From JAAXGX01 sp965221595 (lineage in GTDB: Bacteria; Acidobacteriota; Vicinamibacteria; Vicinamibacterales; UBA8438): 64,000 bases of DNA. Positions 1 to 7,634 of the stretch are shown one piece after another; the stretch's first letter is position 1, and the number at the start of each line of letters is the position of its first letter. The stretch spans positions 744,001-808,000 of the forward strand of contig OZ244900.1 in NCBI GenBank assembly GCA_965221595.1. The letters run 5' to 3'. The translations under genes and the position numbers were made by a program. Under the pieces are notes generated by a model, which saw only the letters and a list, made by a program, of their open reading frames with translations, did not search any database and had not been told where the DNA came from.

Positions 1-1
1 G

Positions 2-364
2 GCGCTGGGGCTCGGGGCCGCGCAGGCCGCGGCGCTGGTGCCGGGCGTCTCGCGGTCTGGAGCGGTGTTGACCGTGGCCATGCTCTTCGGCCTGCGCCGC
101 GAGCGCGCCGCCCGGTTCGCCTTCCTGCTCGGGATTCCCGCGATCATGGCCGCGGGCGCCGGCGCGACGCTCGACCTCGTGGCGGCGGGGGTCCCGTCCG
201 GCGGCATCGTCCTGATGGCGATCGGGGGCGTCTCGTCCGCGGTCGTGGGCTATCTCACGATAAGCTACTTCATTCAGTCCGTCTCGCGGCGGTCGCTGGA
301 TCCGTACGCCGTCTACCGGCTTGTGCTCGCGGGCGCGGTCTTCTTCCGGGCGGCCGGGTCGTGA
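2..364 (+). CDS. uppP: Undecaprenyl-diphosphatase, C-terminal part
   Basis: This is the C-terminal 120 residues of UppP/BacA, the integral membrane phosphatase that turns undecaprenyl diphosphate into the monophosphate carrier lipid for peptidoglycan synthesis. The family motif PGVSRSG lies near the left edge and is followed by three hydrophobic segments. The family is usually about 270 residues, so more than half, including the other catalytic motif, lies outside the window. The frame is open from base 2 and ends in TGA. The DUF502 gene starts 21 bases downstream, so the two are probably cotranscribed. Confidence 0.88.
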   Translation, partial: ALGLGAAQAAALVPGVSRSGAVLTVAMLFGLRRERAARFAFLLGIPAIMAAGAGATLDLVAAGVPSGGIVLMAIGGVSSAVVGYLTISYFIQSVSRRSLDPYAVYRLVLAGAVFFRAAGS

Positions 365-385
365 GGCGCCCGCCAGGAGGAACCG

Positions 386-1009
386 ATGCAGTGGCTTCGT
401 CGCAGCCTGATTGCCGGCTTCGTCGTCACGGTGCCGTTGATCATCACCGTGGCGGCTTTCGTGTGGCTCTTCCAGTTCATCGACGGCGTCATGAGCCCGG
501 CCTACGCCCGGTGGATCGGCCGCGAAGTACCCGGACTGGGGCTCGCGACGCTGCTGGTGTCCGTGCTGTTCGTCGGGGTGTTCGCGACCAACGTGCTGGG
601 CAGCCGCCTGCTTACGCGGGGCGAGGCGTACCTCATGCGGCTGCCGGTCTTTCGGGCGGTCTACGTACCGGTAAAGCAACTGGTGGCCGCCTTTTCGCCC
701 GACAGCCGGATGGGCTTCAAGCAGGTCGTACTCGTCGACGACCCGCGGCGCGGCCTTGTGCTGGGCTTCCTGACGAAGCAGTTCGCGCTGGATCGCGGCC
801 AGGGCGCCGAGGATCTGGTGGCGGTCTACGTGCCGACGAACCACATTTATTTCGGCGACATCCACGTCTACGAGTCATCCGTAGTGTCGTATCCGGACCT
901 GAGCGTCCAGGAGGGCGTGCAGATATTCCTGACCGGCGGCATGGCGCTGTCCGCGCAGCTCCGCATCGACAGCGGCGGCCCGACCGGTGCCGCCCCCCCC
1001 GCGTCTTGA
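386..1009 (+). CDS. DUF502 family membrane protein
   Basis: This 207-residue protein has two N-terminal membrane segments (about residues 9-32 and 53-76) and then a soluble domain, matching the DUF502 layout. Family-typical stretches include the PVFRAVY region at about residue 90 and FLTGGMAL near the C-terminus. Its biochemical role is not established. The start is the ATG at 386, preceded by the Shine-Dalgarno-like AGGAGGA. It follows uppP closely. The TGA stop overlaps a TTGACA -35-like hexamer that may serve the next gene. The family call is firm; no function is assigned. Confidence 0.8.
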   Translation: MQWLRRSLIAGFVVTVPLIITVAAFVWLFQFIDGVMSPAYARWIGREVPGLGLATLLVSVLFVGVFATNVLGSRLLTRGEAYLMRLPVFRAVYVPVKQLVAAFSPDSRMGFKQVVLVDDPRRGLVLGFLTKQFALDRGQGAEDLVAVYVPTNHIYFGDIHVYESSVVSYPDLSVQEGVQIFLTGGMALSAQLRIDSGGPTGAAPPAS

Positions 1010-1035
1010 CAGCAGGAAATGCGGGTTGGTACGCT
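1006..1035 (+). promoter_or_regulatory. Probable sigma-70 promoter for the pyrophosphatase gene
   Basis: TTGACA at 1006-1011 is a perfect -35 hexamer. It is followed after 18 bases by TACGCT at 1030-1035, a weak -10 hexamer. The -35 overlaps the stop codon of the preceding gene, and the coding start is about 45 bases downstream. Only the -35 is strong, so confidence is moderate. Confidence 0.45.
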
Positions 1036-1080
1036 CTCCCGTTTGGTTGCGGCCGGTGAGTCGCCCGCGTTGAGGTGCGA

Positions 1081-3189
1081 ATGGAACAGCAGCTCTTCTT
1101 CGTGTTGGGTTGGGGGGCGCCGATTGCCTCGGCACTCTTCGCCTACTATCTGATACGTACCATCGGCGGCCGGGATCCCGGCACCGATACGATGCAGCGG
1201 ATCGCCGCGCTCATCCGGGCCGGCGCCATGGCCTTCCTGCGGACGGAGTACACCGTCCTGGCGGGCTTCGTGGCCATCATGTTCGTCATCCTGGTGGCGT
1301 TCCTGCCCGGGAACTCATGGCTGACCGGTATCGCCTTCCTGGTCGGCGCCCTATTGTCGGCGAGCGCCGGGTGGATTGGTATGCGGACCGCGACGAGTGC
1401 GGCGGTGCGGACGACGCATGCCGCGACGACCAGCCTCTCGAGCGCGCTGCGCGTGGCGTTCTCCAGTGGCGCGGTAATGGGCCTGACCGTCGTTGCGCTC
1501 GGCACGTTCGGCATCGCCGCGCTCTACTATGCGTACGGTGGGTTGCAGGGCGCCGGCGCAAGCGCTGTCGAATCGTTGTTCGGCTTCTCGCTCGGCGCGT
1601 CGTCCATCGCCCTGTTCGCCCGCGTGGGTGGCGGCATCTACACGAAGGCCGCCGATGTGGCGGGGGACCTTTCCGGCAAGGTCGAGGCCGGGATCCCCGA
1701 GGACGATCCGCGCAACCCGGCCACCATCGCCGACAACGTGGGGGACAACGTCGGTGACGTCGCGGGCATGGGCGCCGACTTGTTCGAGTCGTACGTCGGC
1801 AGCATCATTTCCTCCATCGCGCTCGCCTGGGCGCTGGGGGCGGCCTCGGCGGCCGCGCTGTGGGGCGTCGACGAGGCGGCGTTCGAGGCGCTGCAGTCGC
1901 GGCTGGTCATTTTCCCGATCCTGCTCGCCGGCATGGGCATCGTCGCGTCCATTCTGGGCACTTTCGTCGTCAACACCGACGACGAGACCAGAATCGGCAG
2001 CGCGCTCCACCGCGGGCTGCTCGTGGCATCAGCGCTCGTCTTCGTGGGCGCCGGCGCCCTCATCGTGCTCCTCGACATCCCGGCGGCCATTCTCTGGTGT
2101 GTGGTCGCCGGTGTCGCGGCGGGCGTGCTGATCGGTCAGATCACCGAGTACTACACCGGCAAGGACAAGCCTCCCGCACACAGCATCGCGCAGCAGTCGG
2201 AGACCGGTCCGGCCACGAACATCATCGCGGGCCTCGGGGTCGGGATGCTCTCGTGCGCTCTGCCGATCCTCGTCATCTGCCTCGCGATCTATTTCAGCTA
2301 CTCGCAGGCTGAGCTGTACGGGATCGCGATTGCCGCGGTGGGGATGCTCTCGACGCTCGGCATCAGCCTCGGCGTCGATGCCTACGGGCCTGTCGCGGAC
2401 AACGCGGGCGGTATAGCGGAGATGAGCGGGTGCGACGCGTCCGTCCGTGAGCGAACCGACGCGCTCGACGCGGTCGGCAACACGACGGCGGCCATGGGGA
2501 AGGGCTTCGCCATCGGCTCGGCGGCGCTGACGGCGCTTGCGCTGTTCAGCACGTTCCGTGCGACTGCCGACGCGGCAATCGCGGAGGCGGGCGGACCTGC
2601 CGCGTTCGAGCCGCGCCTGCTCGACCTCGCGCTCGACAACCCGAACGTGCTGCTGGGGCTGCTGCTCGGGGGCATGCTGCCCTTCCTGTTTTCGGCGCTC
2701 ACGATGAACGCCGTCGGCCGGTCGGCGAACGACATGATCGAGGAGGTGCGTCGGCAGTTCAAGGAAATCGAGGGACTGCTCGCGGGCGACGCAGAGCCCG
2801 ACTCGGCGCGCTGTGTGGAGATCTCGACCCGGTCGGCCATCCGCGAGATGGTGGTGCCGGGGCTCATCGCGGTGCTCGCCCCGGTGGCGGCCGGCTTTCT
2901 GCTGGGCATCTCCGGGCTGGGCGGGCTGCTGGCCGGCGCCCTCGTCACCGGTGTCCTGATGGCGCTGATGATGGCCAACGCAGGCGGCGTCTGGGACAAC
3001 GCCAAGAAGTACATCGAGGAAGGGCATCACGGCGGCAAGGGCTCCGAGCCGCACAAGGCGGCGGTCATCGGCGACACGGTGGGGGATCCGTTCAAGGATA
3101 CGTCGGGTCCGAGCCTGAATATCCTGATCAAGCTGATGAGTGTCGTCGCCGTGATCTTTGCGCCCCTGGTGGTGGCCTGGATGTCGTGA
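1081..3189 (+). CDS. hppA: K+-dependent membrane-bound pyrophosphatase (ion pump)
   Basis: This 702-residue polytopic protein couples pyrophosphate hydrolysis to cation export across the inner membrane. The substrate-binding signature (VAGDLSGKVE, then the NVGDNVGDVAG block) lies at about residues 200-232, and the C-terminal GDTVGDPFKDTSGP block is intact. The GNTTAAMGKG motif carries Ala470 and Gly473, the pair typical of K+-dependent enzymes; K+-independent ones have Lys and Thr. The gating glutamate is Glu236, three residues after Asp233 (GADLFESY). Sodium-pumping family members carry it there, whereas plant-type H+ pumps have it one turn later. Na+ or mixed Na+/H+ transport is therefore plausible. 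A GTG at 1075 is an alternative start. Confidence 0.93.
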   Translation: MEQQLFFVLGWGAPIASALFAYYLIRTIGGRDPGTDTMQRIAALIRAGAMAFLRTEYTVLAGFVAIMFVILVAFLPGNSWLTGIAFLVGALLSASAGWIGMRTATSAAVRTTHAATTSLSSALRVAFSSGAVMGLTVVALGTFGIAALYYAYGGLQGAGASAVESLFGFSLGASSIALFARVGGGIYTKAADVAGDLSGKVEAGIPEDDPRNPATIADNVGDNVGDVAGMGADLFESYVGSIISSIALAWALGAASAAALWGVDEAAFEALQSRLVIFPILLAGMGIVASILGTFVVNTDDETRIGSALHRGLLVASALVFVGAGALIVLLDIPAAILWCVVAGVAAGVLIGQITEYYTGKDKPPAHSIAQQSETGPATNIIAGLGVGMLSCALPILVICLAIYFSYSQAELYGIAIAAVGMLSTLGISLGVDAYGPVADNAGGIAEMSGCDASVRERTDALDAVGNTTAAMGKGFAIGSAALTALALFSTFRATADAAIAEAGGPAAFEPRLLDLALDNPNVLLGLLLGGMLPFLFSALTMNAVGRSANDMIEEVRRQFKEIEGLLAGDAEPDSARCVEISTRSAIREMVVPGLIAVLAPVAAGFLLGISGLGGLLAGALVTGVLMALMMANAGGVWDNAKKYIEEGHHGGKGSEPHKAAVIGDTVGDPFKDTSGPSLNILIKLMSVVAVIFAPLVVAWMS

Positions 3190-3375
3190 CCTTTCGTGAC
3201 GGCCGACGCGGCTTCGGTCGGCCGCGCCGGGAACCGACGCGCGAGCGCCTGCTGGTGGCCGGCAGGATGCTGCCGGACAGGGCCGGGCGGCAAGGTGCAA
3301 CCTCCTGATTTCACGCATGTTCGTCGCGAAACGGTTCACGGCCATGCGGCCCGCGGCGAGGGCTGCCGTACTGCG

Positions 3376-3405
3376 TTGACACTCGTTTGAACCCGTGCCT
3401 ATAAT
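3376..3405 (+). promoter_or_regulatory. Consensus sigma-70 promoter for the tonB-exbBD operon
   Basis: Both hexamers match consensus exactly: TTGACA at 3376-3381 and TATAAT at 3400-3405, separated by 18 bases. Transcription should begin near 3412, giving a leader of roughly 47 bases before the tonB start. Perfect hexamers are rare in DNA this GC-rich, which suggests strong constitutive expression. Confidence 0.8.
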
Positions 3406-3458
3406 CGACGCTCTTTCGAGGCAGCACCCACGCGTCGCGCAGGGTGAGGAGGGTATCG

Positions 3459-4175
3459 GTGGCAGCCGGTCAAATGTTCGGTGAGATCGCAAATCCCACG
3501 ATCAGAGTGGGGTCGCGGAAGTGGTATACCGTGCCCCTGTCCATCGTGGCGCACGTGGTGACCATTGCTGCTGTCGTCATCGTTCCGCTGATGGCAGTCG
3601 ATGCATTGCCGACGCCCGCGACGATGATGGCGTTCGTGGCTGCACCGCCGCCGCCACCGCCACCGCCACCGCCACCGCCACCACCCACGCCGGCGGCAGC
3701 GGAGCCGCCGCCGGTCGTGGACGTCAACCCGGACGCCGCGCCCGTCGTGGCTCCTGACAGCATTGTCCAGGAGACCGGATTCGATCTGTCGAACGTGGGC
3801 GGCGTTGAAGGAGGCATCGCAGGTGGTGTCGTGGGCGGCATCGTCGGGGGGCTGCCCGAGGCGCCGCCGCCGCCGCCGCCGCCCGCGGAGCCGGTGCGCG
3901 TGGGCGGCAACATTTCGCCACCGACGAAGACGAAGGACGTGCCACCCGTTTACCCTCCTGTCGCCCAGTCGGCCCGCGTGCAGGGGATCGTCATTCTCGA
4001 GGCCGTCATCGGGCCGAGCGGCCGGGTGACCGAGGTCAAGGTGTTGCGCTCAGTCCCGCTGCTCGACGAGGCGGCCATCAACGCGGTGCGGCAGTGGGAG
4101 TACACGCCGACGTTGCTGAACGGCTTGCCGGTGCCGGTCATCATGACGGTGACGGTGAACTTCACGTTGCAATAG
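3459..4175 (+). CDS. tonB: TonB family energy-transducing protein
   Basis: This 238-residue protein carries energy from the ExbB/ExbD motor in the inner membrane to outer-membrane TonB-dependent receptors. It has an N-terminal cytoplasmic stub, one membrane helix (about residues 25-48), a proline-rich periplasmic spacer and a C-terminal TonB domain. That domain begins near VPPVYPPVAQ and holds the GIVILEAVI strand and the QWEYTP motif. The GTG at 3459 is chosen because GAGGAGGG lies just upstream; GTG 3444 and ATG 3474 are in-frame alternatives. The spacer is encoded by a CCG/CCA microsatellite (about 3646-3690) that could change length by slippage. It is the first gene of an operon with exbB and two exbD genes. 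Confidence 0.9.
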   Translation: MAAGQMFGEIANPTIRVGSRKWYTVPLSIVAHVVTIAAVVIVPLMAVDALPTPATMMAFVAAPPPPPPPPPPPPPPTPAAAEPPPVVDVNPDAAPVVAPDSIVQETGFDLSNVGGVEGGIAGGVVGGIVGGLPEAPPPPPPPAEPVRVGGNISPPTKTKDVPPVYPPVAQSARVQGIVILEAVIGPSGRVTEVKVLRSVPLLDEAAINAVRQWEYTPTLLNGLPVPVIMTVTVNFTLQ

Positions 4176-4247
4176 GTTGAGCGCCGGAACCGCCTGTTCC
4201 GGCGTTTGCACTTCGCCCTGAAATCTGGTGGTCCGAGGAGGATTCAG

Positions 4248-4916
4248 ATGGATTTGCTCGAAATGTGGGAACAGATGAGCCTGATGGTCAAGCTGCTGAT
4301 GGGCGTGCTCGCGGTGATGTCGATGATCTCCGTCGGCGTTTTCTTCGAGCGGATCTTTACGTTCTTCCAGGCCCAGAAACAGTCCAAGGCCTTCGCGCCG
4401 CAGGTGGCCAAGCATCTCAAGGACAGCAAGCTGAAGGAAGGCATCGCCGTCTCGCAGTCGAAGAACTTCAAGTACAGCCACCTGGCGAAGGTCGTCCTGG
4501 CGGGCCTCCAGGAGTACCAGTTCCAGCAGGACACCGGCGTGCAGCTCGACAAGGACGACGTCGTCGACAGCGTTCGGCGCGCCATTCAGCGCGCGTCCGC
4601 GCTGACCGCCGCCGATCTGAAGAAGGGGCTGGGATTCCTCGCGACCATCGGGTCGACCGCCGTGTTCGTCGGCCTGCTGGCGACCACGATCGGCGTCATC
4701 AACGCGTTCCAGGGTATCGCGCAGACCGGCTCGGGCGGACTCGGCGCGGTTTCGGGCGGCATCTCGGAGGCACTGGTCGGCACCGCCATCGGGCTGTTCG
4801 TGGCCATCCCGGCGGTGTGGTTCTACAACTACCTGACCGGGCGCATCGAGTACTTCAACGTCGAGATGGACAATTCGTCGTCCGAGCTCGTGGACTACTT
4901 CATCAAGAAGTCGTAA
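4248..4916 (+). CDS. exbB: ExbB/TolQ/MotA-type proton channel protein
   Basis: This 222-residue inner-membrane protein forms the proton channel that drives TonB together with ExbD. It has the three-helix topology of the family: helix 1 at about residues 13-34, then a long cytoplasmic region, then two helices in the C-terminal half that hold the conserved GLLATTIGVINAFQGI and GLFVAIPAVWFYNY stretches. The ATG at 4248 follows a strong GAGGAGGA ribosome-binding site. It lies 72 bases after tonB and 30 bases before the first exbD. TolQ is the close alternative, but the tonB neighbour favours ExbB. Confidence 0.9.
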   Translation: MDLLEMWEQMSLMVKLLMGVLAVMSMISVGVFFERIFTFFQAQKQSKAFAPQVAKHLKDSKLKEGIAVSQSKNFKYSHLAKVVLAGLQEYQFQQDTGVQLDKDDVVDSVRRAIQRASALTAADLKKGLGFLATIGSTAVFVGLLATTIGVINAFQGIAQTGSGGLGAVSGGISEALVGTAIGLFVAIPAVWFYNYLTGRIEYFNVEMDNSSSELVDYFIKKS

Positions 4917-4946
4917 CTCCAACGCCGTCTGCCGGAGGATTCACCC

Positions 4947-5378
4947 ATGGGAATGGATGTTGGCGGGGACAAGGGTGCACTTAACTCGCAGATCAACGTG
5001 ACGCCGCTGGCCGACGTCATGCTGGTTTTGCTGATCATCGTCATGTTGATCGCGCCCCTGCTGCAGGCCGGCGTTGCGGTGACGCTCCCGGTGGCGTCCA
5101 ACACGGTCGAGAAACCGGACAACGATGCCAACACGGTGCTGCATGTGGATGCGTCCGGACGGTTCTACGTCGACAATCAGATGACCGAAGAGAGCCAGCT
5201 GCTGGCTGCCGTGCAGCGGGCCCTCGACCGCAAGCTGGAGCGGATCGTGCTCATCAAGGCCGACCAGGGCGCCCGTTATGGCGAGGTCATGGACGTGCTC
5301 GACCGGTTGCAGCGCGCCGGCATCGAGGACATCGGTCTCGTGACCGAACGGAGGCTGCGGGGAGCCGCGGGAGGCTAG
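4947..5378 (+). CDS. exbD: ExbD biopolymer transport protein, copy 1
   Basis: This 143-residue protein has a short cytoplasmic N-terminus, one membrane helix (about residues 22-44) and a periplasmic domain. Asp23, in the LADVMLVLL segment, occupies the position of the protonatable aspartate essential for ExbD function. The ATG follows GGAGGA. It lies between exbB and a second exbD and differs clearly from that copy. Two ExbD partners may assemble as alternatives or as a mixed complex with the same ExbB; the sequence does not decide between these. Confidence 0.88.
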   Translation: MGMDVGGDKGALNSQINVTPLADVMLVLLIIVMLIAPLLQAGVAVTLPVASNTVEKPDNDANTVLHVDASGRFYVDNQMTEESQLLAAVQRALDRKLERIVLIKADQGARYGEVMDVLDRLQRAGIEDIGLVTERRLRGAAGG

Positions 5379-5381
5379 TCG

Positions 5382-5846
5382 ATGGCACGCAAGCATCATG
5401 GCGCCGAGACCGTCGTTCAGGTCACGAAGGCTGAGGCGAACTCCGAGATCAACATCACGCCGTTCATCGACGTGCTGCTGGTGCTGATCGTCATCTTTCT
5501 GGCCGCCCTGCCGTTGAACCAGCGGGGGCTCGACATCAACCTGCCGCTCGAGACGCAGGGGTCCCAGCAGGCTGCGACCGACAGCAGCCAGATCGTGCTG
5601 GAGTACACGGCCGACCGGAGGATCTCGATCAACAACCAGGACGTCGCGTTGCCGGTGCTCCAGTCCAGGCTCCGCGAGATCTTCGAGACGCGGCGTGACA
5701 AGACCATGTTCATAGCCGGCGCCGGGACCCTTACCTACGGTGAGATCATCGACGTGATTGACGCCGCCAAGGGCGCCGGGGTCGACAAGGTCGGGATTGT
5801 CACCGAGGGTATGCGCCGGGCCGCCGGCGCGGCGCCGGTGGGCTAG
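5382..5846 (+). CDS. exbD: ExbD biopolymer transport protein, copy 2
   Basis: This second ExbD/TolR-type protein has 154 residues. Asp30 sits at the start of its single membrane helix (FIDVLLVLIVIFL), and a periplasmic domain ends in the usual GVDKVGIVTEG stretch. It begins three bases after copy 1 and is the last gene of the TonB operon. Its N-terminus is longer and richer in charge than that of copy 1. Its TAG stop is the first part of a divergent copy of the dispersed repeat described under findings. Confidence 0.88.
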   Translation: MARKHHGAETVVQVTKAEANSEINITPFIDVLLVLIVIFLAALPLNQRGLDINLPLETQGSQQAATDSSQIVLEYTADRRISINNQDVALPVLQSRLREIFETRRDKTMFIAGAGTLTYGEIIDVIDAAKGAGVDKVGIVTEGMRRAAGAAPVG

Positions 5847-6010
5847 TAGCTCGTGGCAGGAGTCCCCGCTGCATTCGACGGGCGCTGCATCCCGTCTGAC
5901 TGCGTTGCTTCTCGGTCGACCATGGCCAATAGGCTTCCTCGTCGCGCCTTGCCAGGCGGGTGCCTCGCCCGGCTCGGTGCGACGCGGTATTGCACCACGG
6001 GCTGCTAGCA
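5843..6010. repeat. Two inverted copies of a dispersed repeat between convergent operons
   Basis: A divergent copy (CTAGTAGCTCGTGG, 5843-5856) starts at the exbD2 stop. A clear inverted copy (5976-6010; reverse strand GCTAGCAGCCCGTGGTGCA) lies about 130 bases away. The arrangement resembles a REPIN or small non-autonomous element. The whole 5847-6368 gap holds no credible gene, only this pair and the hairpin at 6030-6075. Confidence 0.45.
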
Positions 6011-6029
6011 GTCACGCGTTGTTCTGGTG

Positions 6030-6075
6030 ACACGGCAATGGCCGGGCGCTTCGCTGCGTCCGGCCATTGCCGTGT
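6030..6075. terminator. 16-bp perfect hairpin between convergent operons
   Basis: Bases 6030-6045 (ACACGGCAATGGCCGG) pair perfectly with 6060-6075 around a 14-base loop. No U-run follows on either strand, so it is not a textbook intrinsic terminator. Its place between the 3' ends of the exbD operon and the TPR lipoprotein gene suits a bidirectional RNA-stabilising or terminating structure. Confidence 0.5.
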
Positions 6076-6368
6076 ACGGCGGCCGCCCCCGGCTGCCGCG
6101 GCCAGCGGGAGGTACACGGTTAGCTCGCCGGGTCTCCACGGCGTGGCGTCAAGGGATGCGGCCGCCCGCACCGGTGCAGCGACACGGGATTTCACGCGGG
6201 CGATGGGGGAGAAGGCGCATCCCCTACTGACAGGAGCGGATGGCGCCGATGCACGCTCGACGCCGCAGAAGAGCACCGCGCACGGAACGCGCGCAGTGCG
6301 CCGGGAGACGCTGGGCGAGGGCGACTGCCGCGCTGCGGCGGCAGGCCCTCGCCGGGGTACCGGAGAGC

Positions 6369-7358
6369 TCAGTTGGCGGCCGGCGCGGTGCCGGACTGCT
6401 GCTCCTCCTGGAGCTGCTCGGCCCGGTTGCGCAACTCGTCAGCTTCGGCGATGAGGCGGTCCACCTCGTCCCGGTCGTTCGTCTCGTTCGCCTTCATGCG
6501 GAGCAGAATGTTCTTGTAGACCAGCGCATCGACGTAGCGATCGTTCAGACCGATGGCGGTGTCCGCGGCCGCCAGGCCGGCCTCGATGTACTCGACCTTC
6601 TGGTCCTGCGTGATCCGGAAGTCGCGGAACGCCTTCTCCCAGTAGAACGTCGAGATCGTGTAGAAAGCTTCGGGATTGTCGGGCTCGATATCGGCCCGCT
6701 GCTCCAGGGCGTCGATGGTGAGCTCGAACTCGCCTGCGCGATTGTAGAAGCCGGCCAGCTGCAGATAGACGATGGGATCCTCGGGGTGCAGATTCCTGAC
6801 CTCGAGCATGACCGCCTCGGCGTCCTCGTACAGCCCGGACTGCTCGTACAGGTTGGCCAGAGCGAAGTAGTTGTCCGGATTCTCGGGATCGTCGACAATC
6901 ATCTGACGCAGCACGGGCTCCGAGCTCGCCGGATCGTTCGCCTTGTCGGGTCCGAACGCTGCGACGAGGTACTGCATCGATAGACGCCTCAGGCTCGGAT
7001 CGGAGATCCGCTCCGCGGCCAGGGTGTAGTATCTGACGGCGTCCTCCAGGAAGGCGTCGTTCTCGGGCTCGCCTGCACGCACCGGCTTGTACAGGTTGTC
7101 GTAGGAGTTGGCCACGTAGAAGTAGGTAGCGGTCAACTGCTCGTTCAGCAGCGGATCGCCTTCGGCCACCTCCTCGAGAATGGCCAGGATCTCCTCGTAG
7201 TGCTCCACGGCGCCCTCGTAGTCGCCACGACCGTACGCCAGGTTCGCCTCCTTGAACGTCCGCATGGCGCTCACCTGGTCCAGATAGCCGCACGAGGCCA
7301 ATGGGACTATCAGTACGGCCGCTACGACGACTCTTGCGAGGCTGCGTCCGATATGCAT
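6369..7358 (-). CDS. TPR-repeat lipoprotein
   Basis: This 329-residue protein has a signal peptide ending in a lipobox (LASC, residues 20-23), so Cys23 should be lipidated and the protein membrane-anchored. The rest is helical with recurring tetratricopeptide-type units such as NPDNYFALANLYEQSGLYEDA and NPEAFYTISTFYWEKAF, spanning roughly residues 40-300. TPR proteins scaffold protein complexes, and no partner is evident here. The start is placed at the ATG complementary to 7356-7358, where the signal peptide begins; the open frame continues upstream into spoT only by chance. It is transcribed away from spoT from a divergent promoter. Confidence 0.8.
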   Translation of the reverse strand: MHIGRSLARVVVAAVLIVPLASCGYLDQVSAMRTFKEANLAYGRGDYEGAVEHYEEILAILEEVAEGDPLLNEQLTATYFYVANSYDNLYKPVRAGEPENDAFLEDAVRYYTLAAERISDPSLRRLSMQYLVAAFGPDKANDPASSEPVLRQMIVDDPENPDNYFALANLYEQSGLYEDAEAVMLEVRNLHPEDPIVYLQLAGFYNRAGEFELTIDALEQRADIEPDNPEAFYTISTFYWEKAFRDFRITQDQKVEYIEAGLAAADTAIGLNDRYVDALVYKNILLRMKANETNDRDEVDRLIAEADELRNRAEQLQEEQQSGTAPAAN

Positions 7359-7505
7359 CCTGCTTCCCCTTTCGTCCCCGGTCCTCGGCCGACCGGCATC
7401 TTGCTGTGGGCCGACACGCGCTGCTGCAGGCCCTGCACCGCTCCCATGGATCTCGGGGTCGTTGACCGAGAAGAGAGACCGCACCCCAGGCGGAAAAACC
7501 GCGTC

Positions 7506-7535
7506 AGTATAGTGAAGCCAAAAACGGGAAGTCAA
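7506..7535 (-). promoter_or_regulatory. Promoter of the TPR lipoprotein gene with overlapping palindrome
   Basis: On the minus strand TTGACT (7535-7530) and TATACT (7511-7506) are spaced by 18 bases. The palindrome CGGGAAGTCaaGACTTCCCG at 7525-7544 covers the -35 hexamer, which is the classic geometry of a repressor operator. The divergent spoT promoter starts only 10 bases to the right, so one protein could control both. Confidence 0.6.
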
Positions 7536-7553
7536 GACTTCCCGAGCCCTTCC

Positions 7554-7582
7554 TTGACCGTTCCCGGCGGCGACCCTATGAT
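7554..7582 (+). promoter_or_regulatory. Sigma-70 promoter of the relA/spoT gene
   Basis: TTGACC at 7554-7559 and TATGAT at 7577-7582 are separated by the ideal 17 bases. The ATG of the stringent-response gene lies about 45 bases beyond the expected start of transcription. Confidence 0.65.
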
Positions 7583-7634
7583 GGGCACGATCCGCTCTGG
7601 ATCCCCGCATCTTGTTGTTCAGCAGACGGTTGTC

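Noticed and set aside
2029..3492. Minus-strand open frame across the pyrophosphatase gene
   Set aside because: It lies opposite a strongly conserved gene and has the Arg/His-rich composition of a shadow frame.
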